DNA of 64,000 nucleotides from JBBPYC01 sp038200275 (GTDB lineage Bacteria > Pseudomonadota > Gammaproteobacteria > Burkholderiales > Burkholderiaceae_C): the NCBI GenBank assembly GCA_038200275.1, contig JBBPYC010000059.1:62001-126000 (forward strand). Direction: 5' to 3'. The notes below the pieces were generated by a model. The model saw only the letters and a list, made by a program, of their open reading frames with translations. It was not told the origin of the DNA and did no database searches. Position 1 is the first letter of the stretch. The number at the start of each line of letters is the position of its first letter. This document shows, piece by piece, positions 1 to 8,430 of the stretch. A program made the translations under genes and the position numbers.

Positions 1-90
1 CTCGCGGGCGGCATGGTGGTGTTTTCGTTTCTGGTGCTGCTGGGGTTGACGCTGCTGCGGCGGCGTGGCGGCGGTGGTGCCATGCCGTGA
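1..90 (+). CDS. C-terminal end of an ABC transporter permease, probably molybdate ModB (partial)
   Basis: The first frame is open from the window edge to a TGA at 88-90 and encodes 29 residues. Most of it is a hydrophobic stretch (VVFSFLVLLGLTLL) followed by RRRGGGG, which looks like a last membrane helix with a positive cytoplasmic tail. The next gene, modC, starts inside its stop codon, as is usual for translationally coupled permease-ATPase pairs. The name ModB is inferred only from that neighbour. Confidence 0.5.
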   Translation, partial: LAGGMVVFSFLVLLGLTLLRRRGGGGAMP

Positions 91-1181
91 AGCAAGACGA
101 CGGCAATAGGGTCCGGCTGACGCTGCCGCGTGCGCAGTTTGATCTCGCGGTCGATGTCGTGCTGCCGCCGCACGGCATCACCGTGCTGTTCGGCGCTTCC
201 GGCTCGGGCAAGACGAGCCTGCTGCGCTGCGTGGCGGGGCTGGAGTGCGCTGCGCCTGGCTACGTGCGCATCGGCGATCAGGTCTGGCAAGACGATGCGA
301 CGGGCACGTTCATGCCGACTTGGCGGCGCCCGCTTGGAGTTGTGTTCCAGGAGGCCAGCCTGTTCGAGCATCGGGACGTGCGCGGCAATCTTGAATATGG
401 CCTGCGCCGCTTGCGGGACCGGCGCAATGCCGCCGCGCTCGATGAGGCGATCGAGCTGCTTGGCATCGGCACGCTGCTGAAGCGCCGCGTCGGCCAGTTG
501 TCGGGTGGTGAGCGGCAGCGCGTGGCGATCGCGCGTGCGTTGGCGACGCGGCCCCGGCTGCTGCTGCTCGATGAGCCGCTGGCCGCACTCGACCGGCCGC
601 GCCGTCAAGAAATCTTGCCGTGGCTCGAGCGCCTGCGCGACGAGTCGAAAGTGCCGATGCTCTATGTCACGCATTCGGCCGACGAGGTGGCGCGGCTCGC
701 CGATCACTTGGTCGTGCTGGAGCAGGGCCGGGTCCGGGCGGCCGGGCGGCCGGTGGATGTGTTCGCGGCTGTGGATCAGCCCATCGTGGTCGGGGAAGAC
801 ACGGGTGCGCTGCTGGACGGTATGGTTGCCGAGCGCGATGCGCAGTGGCATTTGGTGCGCGTCGAACTAAGCAGCGGTGTGAGCTTGTGGGTGCGCGATC
901 AGAACCTGGCGCTGGGCAAGGCCGTGCGGCTGCGCATCCTGGCACGCGACGTGAGCCTGACGACTGCCGAGCCGCAGCAGACCAGCATTCAGAACCTGCT
1001 GCGCTGCACCGTGCAGACCATTGCGGCCGACGCCGTGCACCTCTCGCAGGCGCTGGTGCGTCTCCATTGTGGGGCGTTCGTCGTGCTTGCGCGGATCACG
1101 GCGAAGTCGGTAGCAGAGCTTGAGTTGCGCGAAGGCTCTCCCGTCTGGGCTCAGGTCAAGTCGGTCGCCATCATCGAATAG
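87..1181 (+). CDS. modC: Molybdate ABC transporter ATP-binding protein ModC
   Basis: This is the ATPase subunit that drives molybdate uptake from the cytoplasmic face of the ModB permease. Walker A GASGSGKT is at residues 36-43, the Q-loop near Q88, the signature LSGGERQ at 138-144, Walker B LLLLDEP at 158-164 and the switch His near 196. The last third (about 290-355) fits a TOBE domain, the oxyanion-binding extension typical of ModC. The 364-residue length is normal. The start is a GTG overlapping the stop of the upstream permease (GTGA), so the two are probably translated together. A molybdenum hydroxylase and a ModA-like protein lie 2-5 kb downstream on the other strand, and soxC also needs molybdenum. 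Assignment to another oxyanion ATPase, such as tungstate, cannot be excluded. Confidence 0.88.
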   Translation: MKQDDGNRVRLTLPRAQFDLAVDVVLPPHGITVLFGASGSGKTSLLRCVAGLECAAPGYVRIGDQVWQDDATGTFMPTWRRPLGVVFQEASLFEHRDVRGNLEYGLRRLRDRRNAAALDEAIELLGIGTLLKRRVGQLSGGERQRVAIARALATRPRLLLLDEPLAALDRPRRQEILPWLERLRDESKVPMLYVTHSADEVARLADHLVVLEQGRVRAAGRPVDVFAAVDQPIVVGEDTGALLDGMVAERDAQWHLVRVELSSGVSLWVRDQNLALGKAVRLRILARDVSLTTAEPQQTSIQNLLRCTVQTIAADAVHLSQALVRLHCGAFVVLARITAKSVAELELREGSPVWAQVKSVAIIE

Positions 1182-1195
1182 CAGAGAGCAGCGCC

Positions 1196-1867
1196 CTACT
1201 TCCAGGCAAACGTCGGCTGCTCGAAATGGGCCACACGGGTGGCGCGCCCTTCGAGGCAAAGCTCGCGGAACTGATACAGGATCGCTGCCGTTGGCGCCGC
1301 GATCCAGCTGTCGCCGACCGGCATTTTGAGCACGGGATGCGCGCTGCCTTCAAGTGACTCCAGCACCGGCGCGTCGGTGCGCAGGAACTCATCGATCGGG
1401 ATGCGGTGGATGCTCGCCACCTCGGCCGCGTTCGGCGTCAACACGCGCGCGGCGCCGGCCCAGACAACCACCGGCGTGATCACGAAGCCTGAGCGCGTCA
1501 CGAAATCGTCGAGCCGGCCGAGCACGCAGCCTTCGCTATTTTCATCAAGCTGCAACGCGACCTCCTCAGCCAGTTCGCGCAGCGCCGCTGTCTCTGGCGA
1601 CTCGCCCGGCTCGAGCCGGCCGCCTGGCAGCGCCCACTGGCCTGCATGGTTGCGTAAGGTGGCCGAGCGGCGCGTGAGGATCAGCGCGGCCGCCCCGCTC
1701 CAACCGTGCGCGGGCGCTGCCATGCCGGGCAGCTCGGCACCGCAGCCTTCATCGACGACGGCGATCACGACCGCCGCATGCTGCCGGTTTTCGGTGCTCT
1801 GCGCGCGCACATCGAACGCGCGCAAATGGGCTTCGATGCGGCGCTTCAGTTCGTCATCACGGTGCAT
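1196..1867 (-). CDS. Nudix hydrolase, CoA-pyrophosphatase-like
   Basis: The 223-residue protein hydrolyses a nucleoside diphosphate linked to another moiety. The Nudix box is intact at about residues 82-104 (GGRLEPGES, then REL-x-EE with E98, E101 and E102 as expected metal ligands). The segment just before it, LTRRSATLRNHAGQWALPGG, resembles the motif that marks Nudix enzymes acting on coenzyme A (NudL type), so CoA or an acyl-CoA is the best substrate guess. The frame stays open 24 codons further upstream, to 1939. The start at 1867 is preferred because it gives the usual family N-terminus, but no strong ribosome-binding site is seen. A 16-bp palindrome lies 36-51 bases upstream of this start. 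Confidence 0.75.
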   Translation of the reverse strand: MHRDDELKRRIEAHLRAFDVRAQSTENRQHAAVVIAVVDEGCGAELPGMAAPAHGWSGAAALILTRRSATLRNHAGQWALPGGRLEPGESPETAALRELAEEVALQLDENSEGCVLGRLDDFVTRSGFVITPVVVWAGAARVLTPNAAEVASIHRIPIDEFLRTDAPVLESLEGSAHPVLKMPVGDSWIAAPTAAILYQFRELCLEGRATRVAHFEQPTFAWK

Positions 1868-1902
1868 CAAGTGAAATCCAGCGTAGGCGAGTTTGCTACA
1901 TG

Positions 1903-1918
1903 GTTTGTAGCTACAAAC
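1903..1918. promoter_or_regulatory. Perfect 16-bp palindrome upstream of the Nudix gene
   Basis: GTTTGTAGCTACAAAC is its own reverse complement. It lies in the short gap between the gloB stop and the preferred Nudix start. It could be an operator for a dimeric regulator or part of a dispersed TAGCTA-type intergenic repeat; a TAGCTA-N9-TAGCTA element is also present at about 25,030-25,050. Confidence 0.4.
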
Positions 1919-2006
1919 GATTGCAGCGACTGCGCCCATGGCCTGAAAAGCATCAAATCATCGATGCGTTGACGTTGGTTGTTTGGCACTGCTGCTGCCT
2001 CACCGC

Positions 2007-2798
2007 TCACCACTTGTTGCGCAACGCACGCAGCTTCAAGAAAACCGTCTTTGCATCGACTTGATCCGGCAGGTCCGGAAACGTCTCTCGCAACTTCTCG
2101 ATCACGCGCGGGCTGCCGAGGCGCAGGAAGGTGTTGAATTCCTTTTCCTGCGCCAGCGTGGTCACGATCGATGTGGCTGGGTCTTGTCCTTCGACTTTTG
2201 ACAGCAGCGCTTCCGCCGCCGCATTGCCCGGCTCGCGGTCCAGCGTGAACTTCAGGTTGTTCTCGATGTAGTCGTGACCCGGATAGATCTGCGTGTTGTC
2301 CGGCAACTGCGCAAGCTGATCGACAAATGTTTGATACAGCGCGGCCGGATCGCCGCCGTTGTGGCAGTTGCCGGCGCCCGCGTTGAACAGCGTATCGCCC
2401 GAGAACAGCGCGGGCTGCTCGGTGTGCGAGCGCAGGCAGATGTGGCAGAACGTGTGGCCGGGCGTGTCCAGGCATTCGAGCTCCACGGTTTTGCCGACCT
2501 TCACAATGTCGCCCGCTTTCAAGCCCCGGTCCACGCCCCGGATCTTTGCGCCTGCCTTCTCGTGCGCAAGCAGCTTGGCGCCGGTGGCTGCGATCACCGC
2601 GTCGTTGCCGCCCGTGTGATCATGGTGCTCATGCGTGTTGAGCACCTGCGTGATCTGCCACCCTTTGGCCTTCGCCGCGTTCAAACACTTCTCGTGATCG
2701 AGCGGATCGATGGCGAGTGCCTCGCCGGTATCGGGACATGCGATCAGATAGTTGTAGTTGCGGTAGGCGTTGCCGGTCCAGATGCGTTCGATGAGCAT
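2007..2798 (-). CDS. gloB: Hydroxyacylglutathione hydrolase (glyoxalase II)
   Basis: This enzyme hydrolyses S-D-lactoylglutathione to D-lactate and glutathione, the second step of methylglyoxal detoxification. The metallo-beta-lactamase motif THEHHDH spans residues 55-61 (H56, H58, D60 and H61 as metal ligands). Further along are GHTFCH, the FSGDTLF strand and the late GHDY segment, followed by the C-terminal substrate-binding part of glyoxalase II. The chosen ATG at 2798 has AAAGGA about nine bases upstream and gives 263 residues, the normal length; the frame is open 47 codons further. The D-lactate product could be used by the FAD-linked dehydrogenase at 34.7-36.2 kb, which is a pathway inference only. 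Confidence 0.9.
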   Translation of the reverse strand: MLIERIWTGNAYRNYNYLIACPDTGEALAIDPLDHEKCLNAAKAKGWQITQVLNTHEHHDHTGGNDAVIAATGAKLLAHEKAGAKIRGVDRGLKAGDIVKVGKTVELECLDTPGHTFCHICLRSHTEQPALFSGDTLFNAGAGNCHNGGDPAALYQTFVDQLAQLPDNTQIYPGHDYIENNLKFTLDREPGNAAAEALLSKVEGQDPATSIVTTLAQEKEFNTFLRLGSPRVIEKLRETFPDLPDQVDAKTVFLKLRALRNKW

Positions 2799-2942
2799 GA
2801 TGAGGGTCCTTTGAAATGGATAAGGCGGCTGGCCAATTCGTTCGAGGGGCGCAAGGAGGCACTGGCCAGTAAAACAGCGCAGTGGATTGATCTGAATCGG
2901 CCCATGCCGCGGCTGTGCCAGGCCAACCGCAATGAACAACCC

Positions 2943-3635
2943 CTAAAACGCGAATCCACCGCGCCGACGGACTTCTTCGGATGCGGAGCCGACCAGCAAC
3001 TGCGCCAGCAGCCGGGCGTGCTCCGGGCGTTCAGCGTTGCTGCAGATGCCCAGCGTGTAGTCGGTGGCCAACTCGAACTCGAGCGGCAGGGCGCCGACCA
3101 GTTCGACTCCGTTTGTGTAGTTGATCTCAGTGATCTGGGTGCAGCCGATCGCGCGGGCATCGGGGTCGCATTTGGCAAGTTCCCCCATGGCGGTCGCGCC
3201 GTTCGGAAAGCGGCGCAGCGTGGATGCAGCCTGCTGGTCCAAGCCGAGCGCCTTCAGCACGTTCATGAAGTGAATGCCGGCGGTGGCGCGGTCCGGATCG
3301 GGGAAGTAGATGGCCGATGCGTTGCCCAAGGCGCTGGCCAGTTCATCGCGATTGCCAATCGGCGGATGCGGCGCACCGGCCGGCACGGCGACACCGGTTT
3401 TGACCAGGCCCAGCGACTGCGCACTGCCGGCGACGACGTGGCCTGAGGCGATCAGTTGGGCGATCAGCGGCTTGGTCAGGATCAGCAGATCGCAGCGAGC
3501 CCCGGCCAGCAGTTCGTCCCGCATCACTCCCACGGCGTTGAAGGTGCCGTCAATGCGCGTGCCGGTCGCGCGCTCGAATTCTGGTGCCACGGCCTTGACC
3601 ACGGCTGCGGCTGCGCCGCCACTGAGTACATTCAT
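2943..3635 (-). CDS. ModA-like periplasmic-binding-fold protein without a signal peptide
   Basis: The 230-residue protein has the type II binding-protein fold of ModA-like proteins: an opening MNVLSGGAAAAVV, then a lobe with RCDLLIL, a FPDPDRATAG segment and a closing ALPLEFELATDYTLG. Canonical ModA starts with an exported signal peptide, but this reading frame begins directly at the first strand of the mature fold. The frame upstream of 3635 overlaps the hydroxylase gene and shows no signal sequence. It follows the molybdopterin-binding subunit gene by 23 bases on the same strand, so it is probably co-transcribed. A cytoplasmic role in oxyanion handling or hydroxylase maturation is possible but unproven. 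AAGGA about ten bases upstream supports the start. Confidence 0.7.
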   Translation of the reverse strand: MNVLSGGAAAAVVKAVAPEFERATGTRIDGTFNAVGVMRDELLAGARCDLLILTKPLIAQLIASGHVVAGSAQSLGLVKTGVAVPAGAPHPPIGNRDELASALGNASAIYFPDPDRATAGIHFMNVLKALGLDQQAASTLRRFPNGATAMGELAKCDPDARAIGCTQITEINYTNGVELVGALPLEFELATDYTLGICSNAERPEHARLLAQLLVGSASEEVRRRGGFAF

Positions 3636-3658
3636 CGTTGCGTTTTCCTTGTCGGCTT

Positions 3659-5863
3659 TCAAGCGGGCTGCTGTTGCGCCCAGACCATCAAATTGTCTGC
3701 CGTAAACGGCATCGACCGGACCCGCACGCCCGTCGCTGCGAAAACGGCATTGCCAATCGCTGCGGCGGTGGGCCCTGCCGCGCATTCGCCAGCGCCCAAT
3801 GAGGGGCTGTCCGGGCGATCGAGCAGGCTGATCTCCACCACAGGCACATCACGGAAACCCAGGATGGGATAAGACGCCCAATCGGTCGACTGGACCTCGT
3901 GCCCATCCCACTGTGCCGATTCGCACAGCGTCCAGCTTGCGGCTTGCACGGCGCCGCCTTCAAGCTGATTGCGCGCGCCGTCCGGGTGCACCACGCGGCC
4001 CATGTCGGCAGCAATCCAGAGGCGACGCAGTTGCACGGTGTGCTGCACCACCACGTCGGCGACCACCGCGCACCAGGCGCTGCTGTTCTTGTACCGCGCA
4101 AAGGCCAGCCCACGGCCTTCGCCTTCGACCGTGCCTGCCGCGCGCCAGCCAGCCCAGTCGGAGCAGCGCGCGACTTCCTCCAGCACCGCCACCGCGCGCT
4201 TATGTTCGGCATGTGGCAAATGTCGCAAGCGAAACGCGAGCGGATCGACGCCCAAGCTGCTGGCAATCTCATCCATGAACGATTCGGCTGCAAACACGTT
4301 CACATGCGCGCCGAGCGAGCGCAGCGCTGATACGCGCAGCGGCATGGTCAGCACCCGGTGGTTCACGACGTGCAGTGCGTCGATGGCATAAGGCGGCACA
4401 GCATTGCGCTCTGCGCCGCCGCCCACGGCCAGCGCCGCATTCACGGCAAGCGGCACCGGCGCGGGTATAGCAGTCTGCCAGGCGCCGAGCAGCGCAGGCG
4501 TTGCGCCGCGGCCCGGCCGTGTGCCATGGCCCTGGCTCCAGACTTGCTGGGACCAAGAAGCGATGCGACCTTGCGCGTCGAGTTCGGCAGCGATCTCGAC
4601 CAACATGGCGGGTGCCAGCGGCGCATGGCCCATCTCGGCGTGGCGCGACCACTGCACGCGCACCGGCAAGCCAGGCACCTGCTGCGCCAGCCAGGCGGCA
4701 TCGAACGCAACATCGTCGGCGCCGTTGTGGCCATAGCAGCCAGCCGCTTCGACGTGCGAGACCGTGACACGATTCGGATCGATCCCGAACGCGAGCGCCA
4801 GATCGCGCCGCAGATTGAAGATGCCCTGGCTGTGGCTGCGAACGTCGAGCATGCGGTCGTTCGCATCCGCGCCATCCCATTGAGCAATCGCGCAGCACAA
4901 ACCAATCGACGCATGCTGCAGCCAAGGCCGGTGATATTCGGCACGCCAGCAGCGCAGCGGGTTGTCGTCCCCGGCAAACGATGAGTTGGCTCGCCAATCA
5001 AGGACGATGGTGGTCTCTACCGGCTGCGCTTTCAGCCATACGGGCGTTGCGTGCGCCGCAGCCACGGACGCCGCAGTGCGCCAGACCGCATCGCCCGCAG
5101 CCATCTTTTCTACGGTGCGGGCTGCGCTTTCCAGCGCGCCTTCCGAATGGGCGAGCACGCCGAACAGCAAACCGTCGCGCACCACCAGGAAAATGTCATC
5201 CAGCACGCGCAACGACTGCAGCAGCCGAGCCGCGCCAGCCTCGTCGACATCGGCCTTCAACGTGTTGGGGCGAAACACGCTGCCATGCAGCATGCCGGGC
5301 AGTTGCAGATCGCTGATGTATTCAAATTCACCGAATACTTTGGCCGCGATGTCAGGGCGTGGGCTGGACGAGGCGACTGAGGTGACCTTGTCCATAGGCG
5401 CCTCAGGCGCGATCGCGATCCGGCTCGCGAACACCGTGGCGTCCACGAGATCCGCGTAGCCGGCGATGGTGTCAGCCGCTGAAAATACACCGCCCTTTAA
5501 CTTCACGACATCGTTGGGCACCGCGCATCGAAGCGCCATCGCCGCACGACAGGTTTCGCGCAGATAGACCGCTGCAGCGCGGAGTGCGGCGCCCGAATGC
5601 TGCACCGACAAACTGCCCGAGGTGACGGCCTCATCCGGGCTGCACCGCGTGCTGGCCGGCACCATCACGATGCGCTCCGCCGGCAACGCGAGCGCCTGCG
5701 CAACGATCAGCCGCAGTGCGTGCGAGATTCCCTGGCCCAGATCAACCTTGCCCGAGAACGCGCGCACCATGCCGTCGGGCCGAACGTCGAGCCACTGCCC
5801 GAGTCGGGGGTGACGCTGGATTGCTTCAGGCAGATCAGCAGGCAGCTCGCAACCGGACTTCAT
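3659..5863 (-). CDS. Xanthine dehydrogenase-family molybdopterin-binding subunit (IorB/NicB-like)
   Basis: The 734-residue catalytic subunit belongs to the molybdenum hydroxylases, which insert water-derived oxygen next to a heteroaromatic ring nitrogen or into an aldehyde. It opens with GKVDLGQGISHAL, the compact N-terminus seen in isoquinoline oxidoreductase and nicotinate dehydrogenase large subunits. It ends with GAGECAAGP, whose E693 matches the catalytic glutamate. No fused cytochrome domain is present. It starts at 5863 in a TGATG overlap with the iron-sulfur subunit gene, so the two are coupled. The longer frame upstream to 6226 runs through that subunit and is spurious. The substrate is unknown; the Bug proteins and the FAH-fold hydrolase just upstream suggest catabolism of an organic acid. 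Confidence 0.85.
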   Translation of the reverse strand: MKSGCELPADLPEAIQRHPRLGQWLDVRPDGMVRAFSGKVDLGQGISHALRLIVAQALALPAERIVMVPASTRCSPDEAVTSGSLSVQHSGAALRAAAVYLRETCRAAMALRCAVPNDVVKLKGGVFSAADTIAGYADLVDATVFASRIAIAPEAPMDKVTSVASSSPRPDIAAKVFGEFEYISDLQLPGMLHGSVFRPNTLKADVDEAGAARLLQSLRVLDDIFLVVRDGLLFGVLAHSEGALESAARTVEKMAAGDAVWRTAASVAAAHATPVWLKAQPVETTIVLDWRANSSFAGDDNPLRCWRAEYHRPWLQHASIGLCCAIAQWDGADANDRMLDVRSHSQGIFNLRRDLALAFGIDPNRVTVSHVEAAGCYGHNGADDVAFDAAWLAQQVPGLPVRVQWSRHAEMGHAPLAPAMLVEIAAELDAQGRIASWSQQVWSQGHGTRPGRGATPALLGAWQTAIPAPVPLAVNAALAVGGGAERNAVPPYAIDALHVVNHRVLTMPLRVSALRSLGAHVNVFAAESFMDEIASSLGVDPLAFRLRHLPHAEHKRAVAVLEEVARCSDWAGWRAAGTVEGEGRGLAFARYKNSSAWCAVVADVVVQHTVQLRRLWIAADMGRVVHPDGARNQLEGGAVQAASWTLCESAQWDGHEVQSTDWASYPILGFRDVPVVEISLLDRPDSPSLGAGECAAGPTAAAIGNAVFAATGVRVRSMPFTADNLMVWAQQQPA

Positions 5864-6336
5864 CACACCGTTCCGGCCACCTTGCCGATCGCGCGAATGA
5901 CGCGGTTGTGTACGCCGCAGCGGCACAGGTTGCCTTGCAGCGCGGCTTGAATCTGCTGCCGATCGGGCTGCGGGTTGCGCTTGAGTAGGATCGCAGCCGC
6001 CATCAACAGGCCGCTGGTGCAAAAGCCGCACTGCAGGGCTTGTTCCCCGATGAACGCCGTCTGCAACGGGTGCGGCTTGGTGCGGCTGCCAAGGCCCTCC
6101 AACGTCGTCACGCGTTTGCCCGCGACGGTCCAAAGTGGGGTGTTGCAAGCTGGGGTGGCCACGTCGTCGATTGCCACCGTGCAGGCCCCGCATTGGCCGA
6201 GCCCGCAGCCGAAGCGGGTGGCGCACAGTTGCCGATCGTTGCGCAGCCAGTCGAGCAAGGTCCGATCGGGGTCGACGGCTGCGTCGACCGGCGCACCGTT
6301 CAGCTCGAACCGGACGCGGACGGTGGCTCGCGGCAT
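5863..6336 (-). CDS. [2Fe-2S] small subunit of the molybdenum hydroxylase (IorA-like)
   Basis: This 157-residue protein passes electrons from the molybdenum centre to an acceptor. Two [2Fe-2S] clusters are visible. The plant-ferredoxin type uses C44, C49, C52 and C64 (FGCGLGQCGAC then ACNT). The second, helical domain uses C103, C106, C138 and C140 (LQCGFC and LCRCG). Length and order match small subunits of isoquinoline oxidoreductase and related enzymes. There is no FAD subunit gene next to it, which is normal for this subfamily; electrons usually go to a cytochrome. It ends eight bases before the Bug-type gene and overlaps the large subunit gene by one base. Confidence 0.9.
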   Translation of the reverse strand: MPRATVRVRFELNGAPVDAAVDPDRTLLDWLRNDRQLCATRFGCGLGQCGACTVAIDDVATPACNTPLWTVAGKRVTTLEGLGSRTKPHPLQTAFIGEQALQCGFCTSGLLMAAAILLKRNPQPDRQQIQAALQGNLCRCGVHNRVIRAIGKVAGTV

Positions 6337-6343
6337 GGCCGAA

Positions 6344-7318
6344 TCAGTCCGGCTTCAAGTTCGCCGTCTTGACGACCGCAGCCCACTTGTCGATGTCGGC
6401 ATTCAGGAACTGACCGAACTGGGCCGACGTCATGGACATCGGCTGGGCCCCCTGCTTGGCCCAGAGTGTGCGCACCTGGGGTTCGGCGACGATCCGGCGA
6501 ACCGCTGTGTTCAGGCGCTCAACGACTTCCGGCGGCGTGCCCTTCGGCGCCATCAGGCCCAGCCAGATGGTGGCTTCGTAGCCGGGGACCGTTTTTGCCA
6601 CGGTCGGCAGATCGGGCAGGTTGACGGAAGGCTCGGTGCCTGTGGTTGCCAAGCCGCGCACCTTGCCCGCCCGTGCGAATTCGGACATCGTGGTCTCTGC
6701 GTCGAACATCATCTGCACCTGCCCACCCAGCACATCGTTTCTGGCGCCCGAACTGCCCTTGTACGGCACATGCGTGATCTCGACGCCCGCCAGGTGCTTG
6801 AACAACTCGCCCGCCATGTGATATGGCGTGCCGTTGCCGGACGAAGCGTAGTTGAGCCGGCCGGGCTCGGCTTTGGCCAGGGCGATCAACTCCGCCACGG
6901 TCTTGGCTGGCACGGACGGATGCACCACCAGAAGCAGGTCGGATGCGTTGATCGGCGCGATCGGCACGAAGTCGGTCATCAGCTTGAACGGCTTGCTGGG
7001 CAGCAGCGATTCGTTGACGGTGTGGGTGTTCGACATCAGCAGCAGCGTGTAGCCATCGGGGGCCGCCTTGGCCGCCAGATCGGTGCCGATGATCGAGCCG
7101 GCTCCCGGCTTGTTGTCAACGATGAAGGGCTGTTTGAACTCGTCCTGCAGGCGCTGTGCGAGGAAGCGCGCGTAGTTGTCGGCCGGCCCGCCGGTGGCGA
7201 ACGGCACGATGATGCGCACGGTGCGATTCGGATAGTCCGTCTGAGCGAACGCGGTGCTGGCGGTCAACACCAGTGCTGCCGCAGCGAGCCGAAGAAAGAC
7301 CGATCGAGTGGGGGTCAT
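6344..7318 (-). CDS. Bug-family tripartite tricarboxylate transporter binding protein 1
   Basis: The mature protein binds an organic anion in the periplasm. It begins with a signal peptide (residues 1 to about 23, ending TASTAFAQ) and then DYPNRTVRIIVPFATGGPADNYAR, the hallmark opening of Bug (TctC-like) proteins. The start at 7318 has AGGAG seven bases upstream; the frame continues 15 codons further but without such a site. At 324 residues the length is typical. No TctA or TctB membrane genes are adjacent, which is common because Bug proteins greatly outnumber transporters in Burkholderiales. The ligand cannot be read from sequence. Confidence 0.9.
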   Translation of the reverse strand: MTPTRSVFLRLAAAALVLTASTAFAQTDYPNRTVRIIVPFATGGPADNYARFLAQRLQDEFKQPFIVDNKPGAGSIIGTDLAAKAAPDGYTLLLMSNTHTVNESLLPSKPFKLMTDFVPIAPINASDLLLVVHPSVPAKTVAELIALAKAEPGRLNYASSGNGTPYHMAGELFKHLAGVEITHVPYKGSSGARNDVLGGQVQMMFDAETTMSEFARAGKVRGLATTGTEPSVNLPDLPTVAKTVPGYEATIWLGLMAPKGTPPEVVERLNTAVRRIVAEPQVRTLWAKQGAQPMSMTSAQFGQFLNADIDKWAAVVKTANLKPD

Positions 7319-7359
7319 TGCAAGTCTCCTGGCTGTGTTCTGTTCACTGACCGCGGTGG

Positions 7360-8358
7360 TCATTCGACCTTCCCGATGCGCTGCACCAGTGCGGCCATCG
7401 CTTTGGCGTCTTGTTGCACGAAGCGGTCGAACTCGGTGGCGTCCTGAAACTGAAACGAAGTGCCGGCGGCAGCAAGCGCTGCGACCGCACGCGGGTCCTG
7501 CGCAGCGGCCACGGCGGCTTTCTCAAGCAATTGCTGCACGGCGAGCGGGGTGTCGGCCGGCACGAACAGGCCCGCCCATTGCGAATAGCGCACTGGCACA
7601 CCCAGCTCGCTCAGACTCGGCACGTCTGGCAGTGCAGCGAGCCGCCCTTCACCCCAATGTGCGAGTGCCCTGAGCTTGCCGGCCTGAATCTGCGCCAGCA
7701 CGCTGGCCGGACCGGTCGACAACGCATCGATCTGCCCGGACAGCAAAGCGAGAATGGCCGGCCCGGCACCGGTGTAGGGCACATGCAGCATCGATGTGGA
7801 AGTTGCTGCCTTCAACTGCTCCATCGGCACATGCATGGTGCCGTAGTTGCCCGAGGAGCCGAACGACAGTTCGCGCTTGCCCGTCTGCCCACCCGACTTG
7901 GCGTCGGCGATGAATTCGGCATAGCTTTTCCAGGGGCTGTCGGCGCGCACCACTAAGACGGTCGGATCGGCCGTGAACCGCGCGATCGGTTTGAGTTGGT
8001 CAACGCGGAACATCTGCGCGCGGTTCAGCACCTTGTCGGCTTCCGGTAGCACCACCACCGACGACAGCGCGAGCAGCACGGTGTAGCCGTCGGGCTTCGC
8101 ACGCGCGACCTGCCCCATGCCGATTCCGCCGCCCGCGCCCGGCTTGTTCTCGATCACGATCGCCTGGTTCAACTGGCGCGACATCGCTTCGGCCACCGGG
8201 CGGCCAACCGTGTCTGCTACGCCGCCCGGCGGGAACGGCACCACCATGGTGATCGGTCGATTCGGGTAGGCCTCCTGCGCTTGTGCCTGCGCAGTGAATG
8301 CGACCAGCGAGGCGATGGCAAGCCACGCGCAACGCACAAATGAAAGTTTGCTTTTCAT
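7360..8358 (-). CDS. Bug-family tripartite tricarboxylate transporter binding protein 2
   Basis: A second Bug protein (332 residues) lies 41 bases upstream of the first on the same strand. It has a signal peptide with a core around AIASLVAFTAQAQAQ, followed by AYPNRPITMVVPFPPGGVAD, the conserved first strand and ligand loop. The ATG at 8358 (MKSKLSF) is the natural start, and the 15 extra open codons upstream are not needed. Clear sequence divergence from its neighbour suggests an old duplication or separate recruitment rather than a recent copy. It probably belongs with the downstream molybdenum hydroxylase genes and the upstream FAH-fold hydrolase. Confidence 0.9.
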   Translation of the reverse strand: MKSKLSFVRCAWLAIASLVAFTAQAQAQEAYPNRPITMVVPFPPGGVADTVGRPVAEAMSRQLNQAIVIENKPGAGGGIGMGQVARAKPDGYTVLLALSSVVVLPEADKVLNRAQMFRVDQLKPIARFTADPTVLVVRADSPWKSYAEFIADAKSGGQTGKRELSFGSSGNYGTMHVPMEQLKAATSTSMLHVPYTGAGPAILALLSGQIDALSTGPASVLAQIQAGKLRALAHWGEGRLAALPDVPSLSELGVPVRYSQWAGLFVPADTPLAVQQLLEKAAVAAAQDPRAVAALAAAGTSFQFQDATEFDRFVQQDAKAMAALVQRIGKVE

Positions 8359-8430
8359 GGGATCTCGATTGAATTGATCGACCAGTGCACCAGCGTGGAC
8401 CACGCGCGCACAAACGTTGGCAGCAAGCGC

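Noticed and set aside
2274..3446. 390-codon rightward frame across gloB and the ModA-like gene
   Set aside because: It is a shadow of two well-supported leftward genes.
5863..6226. N-terminal extension of the molybdopterin subunit to 855 residues
   Set aside because: It reads the iron-sulfur subunit gene in the wrong frame; the ATG at 5863 in a TGATG overlap gives the family N-terminus.
5975..7447. 490-codon rightward frame across the hydroxylase small subunit and Bug gene
   Set aside because: The opposite strand holds clear conserved proteins with signal peptide and iron-sulfur motifs; this frame has none.
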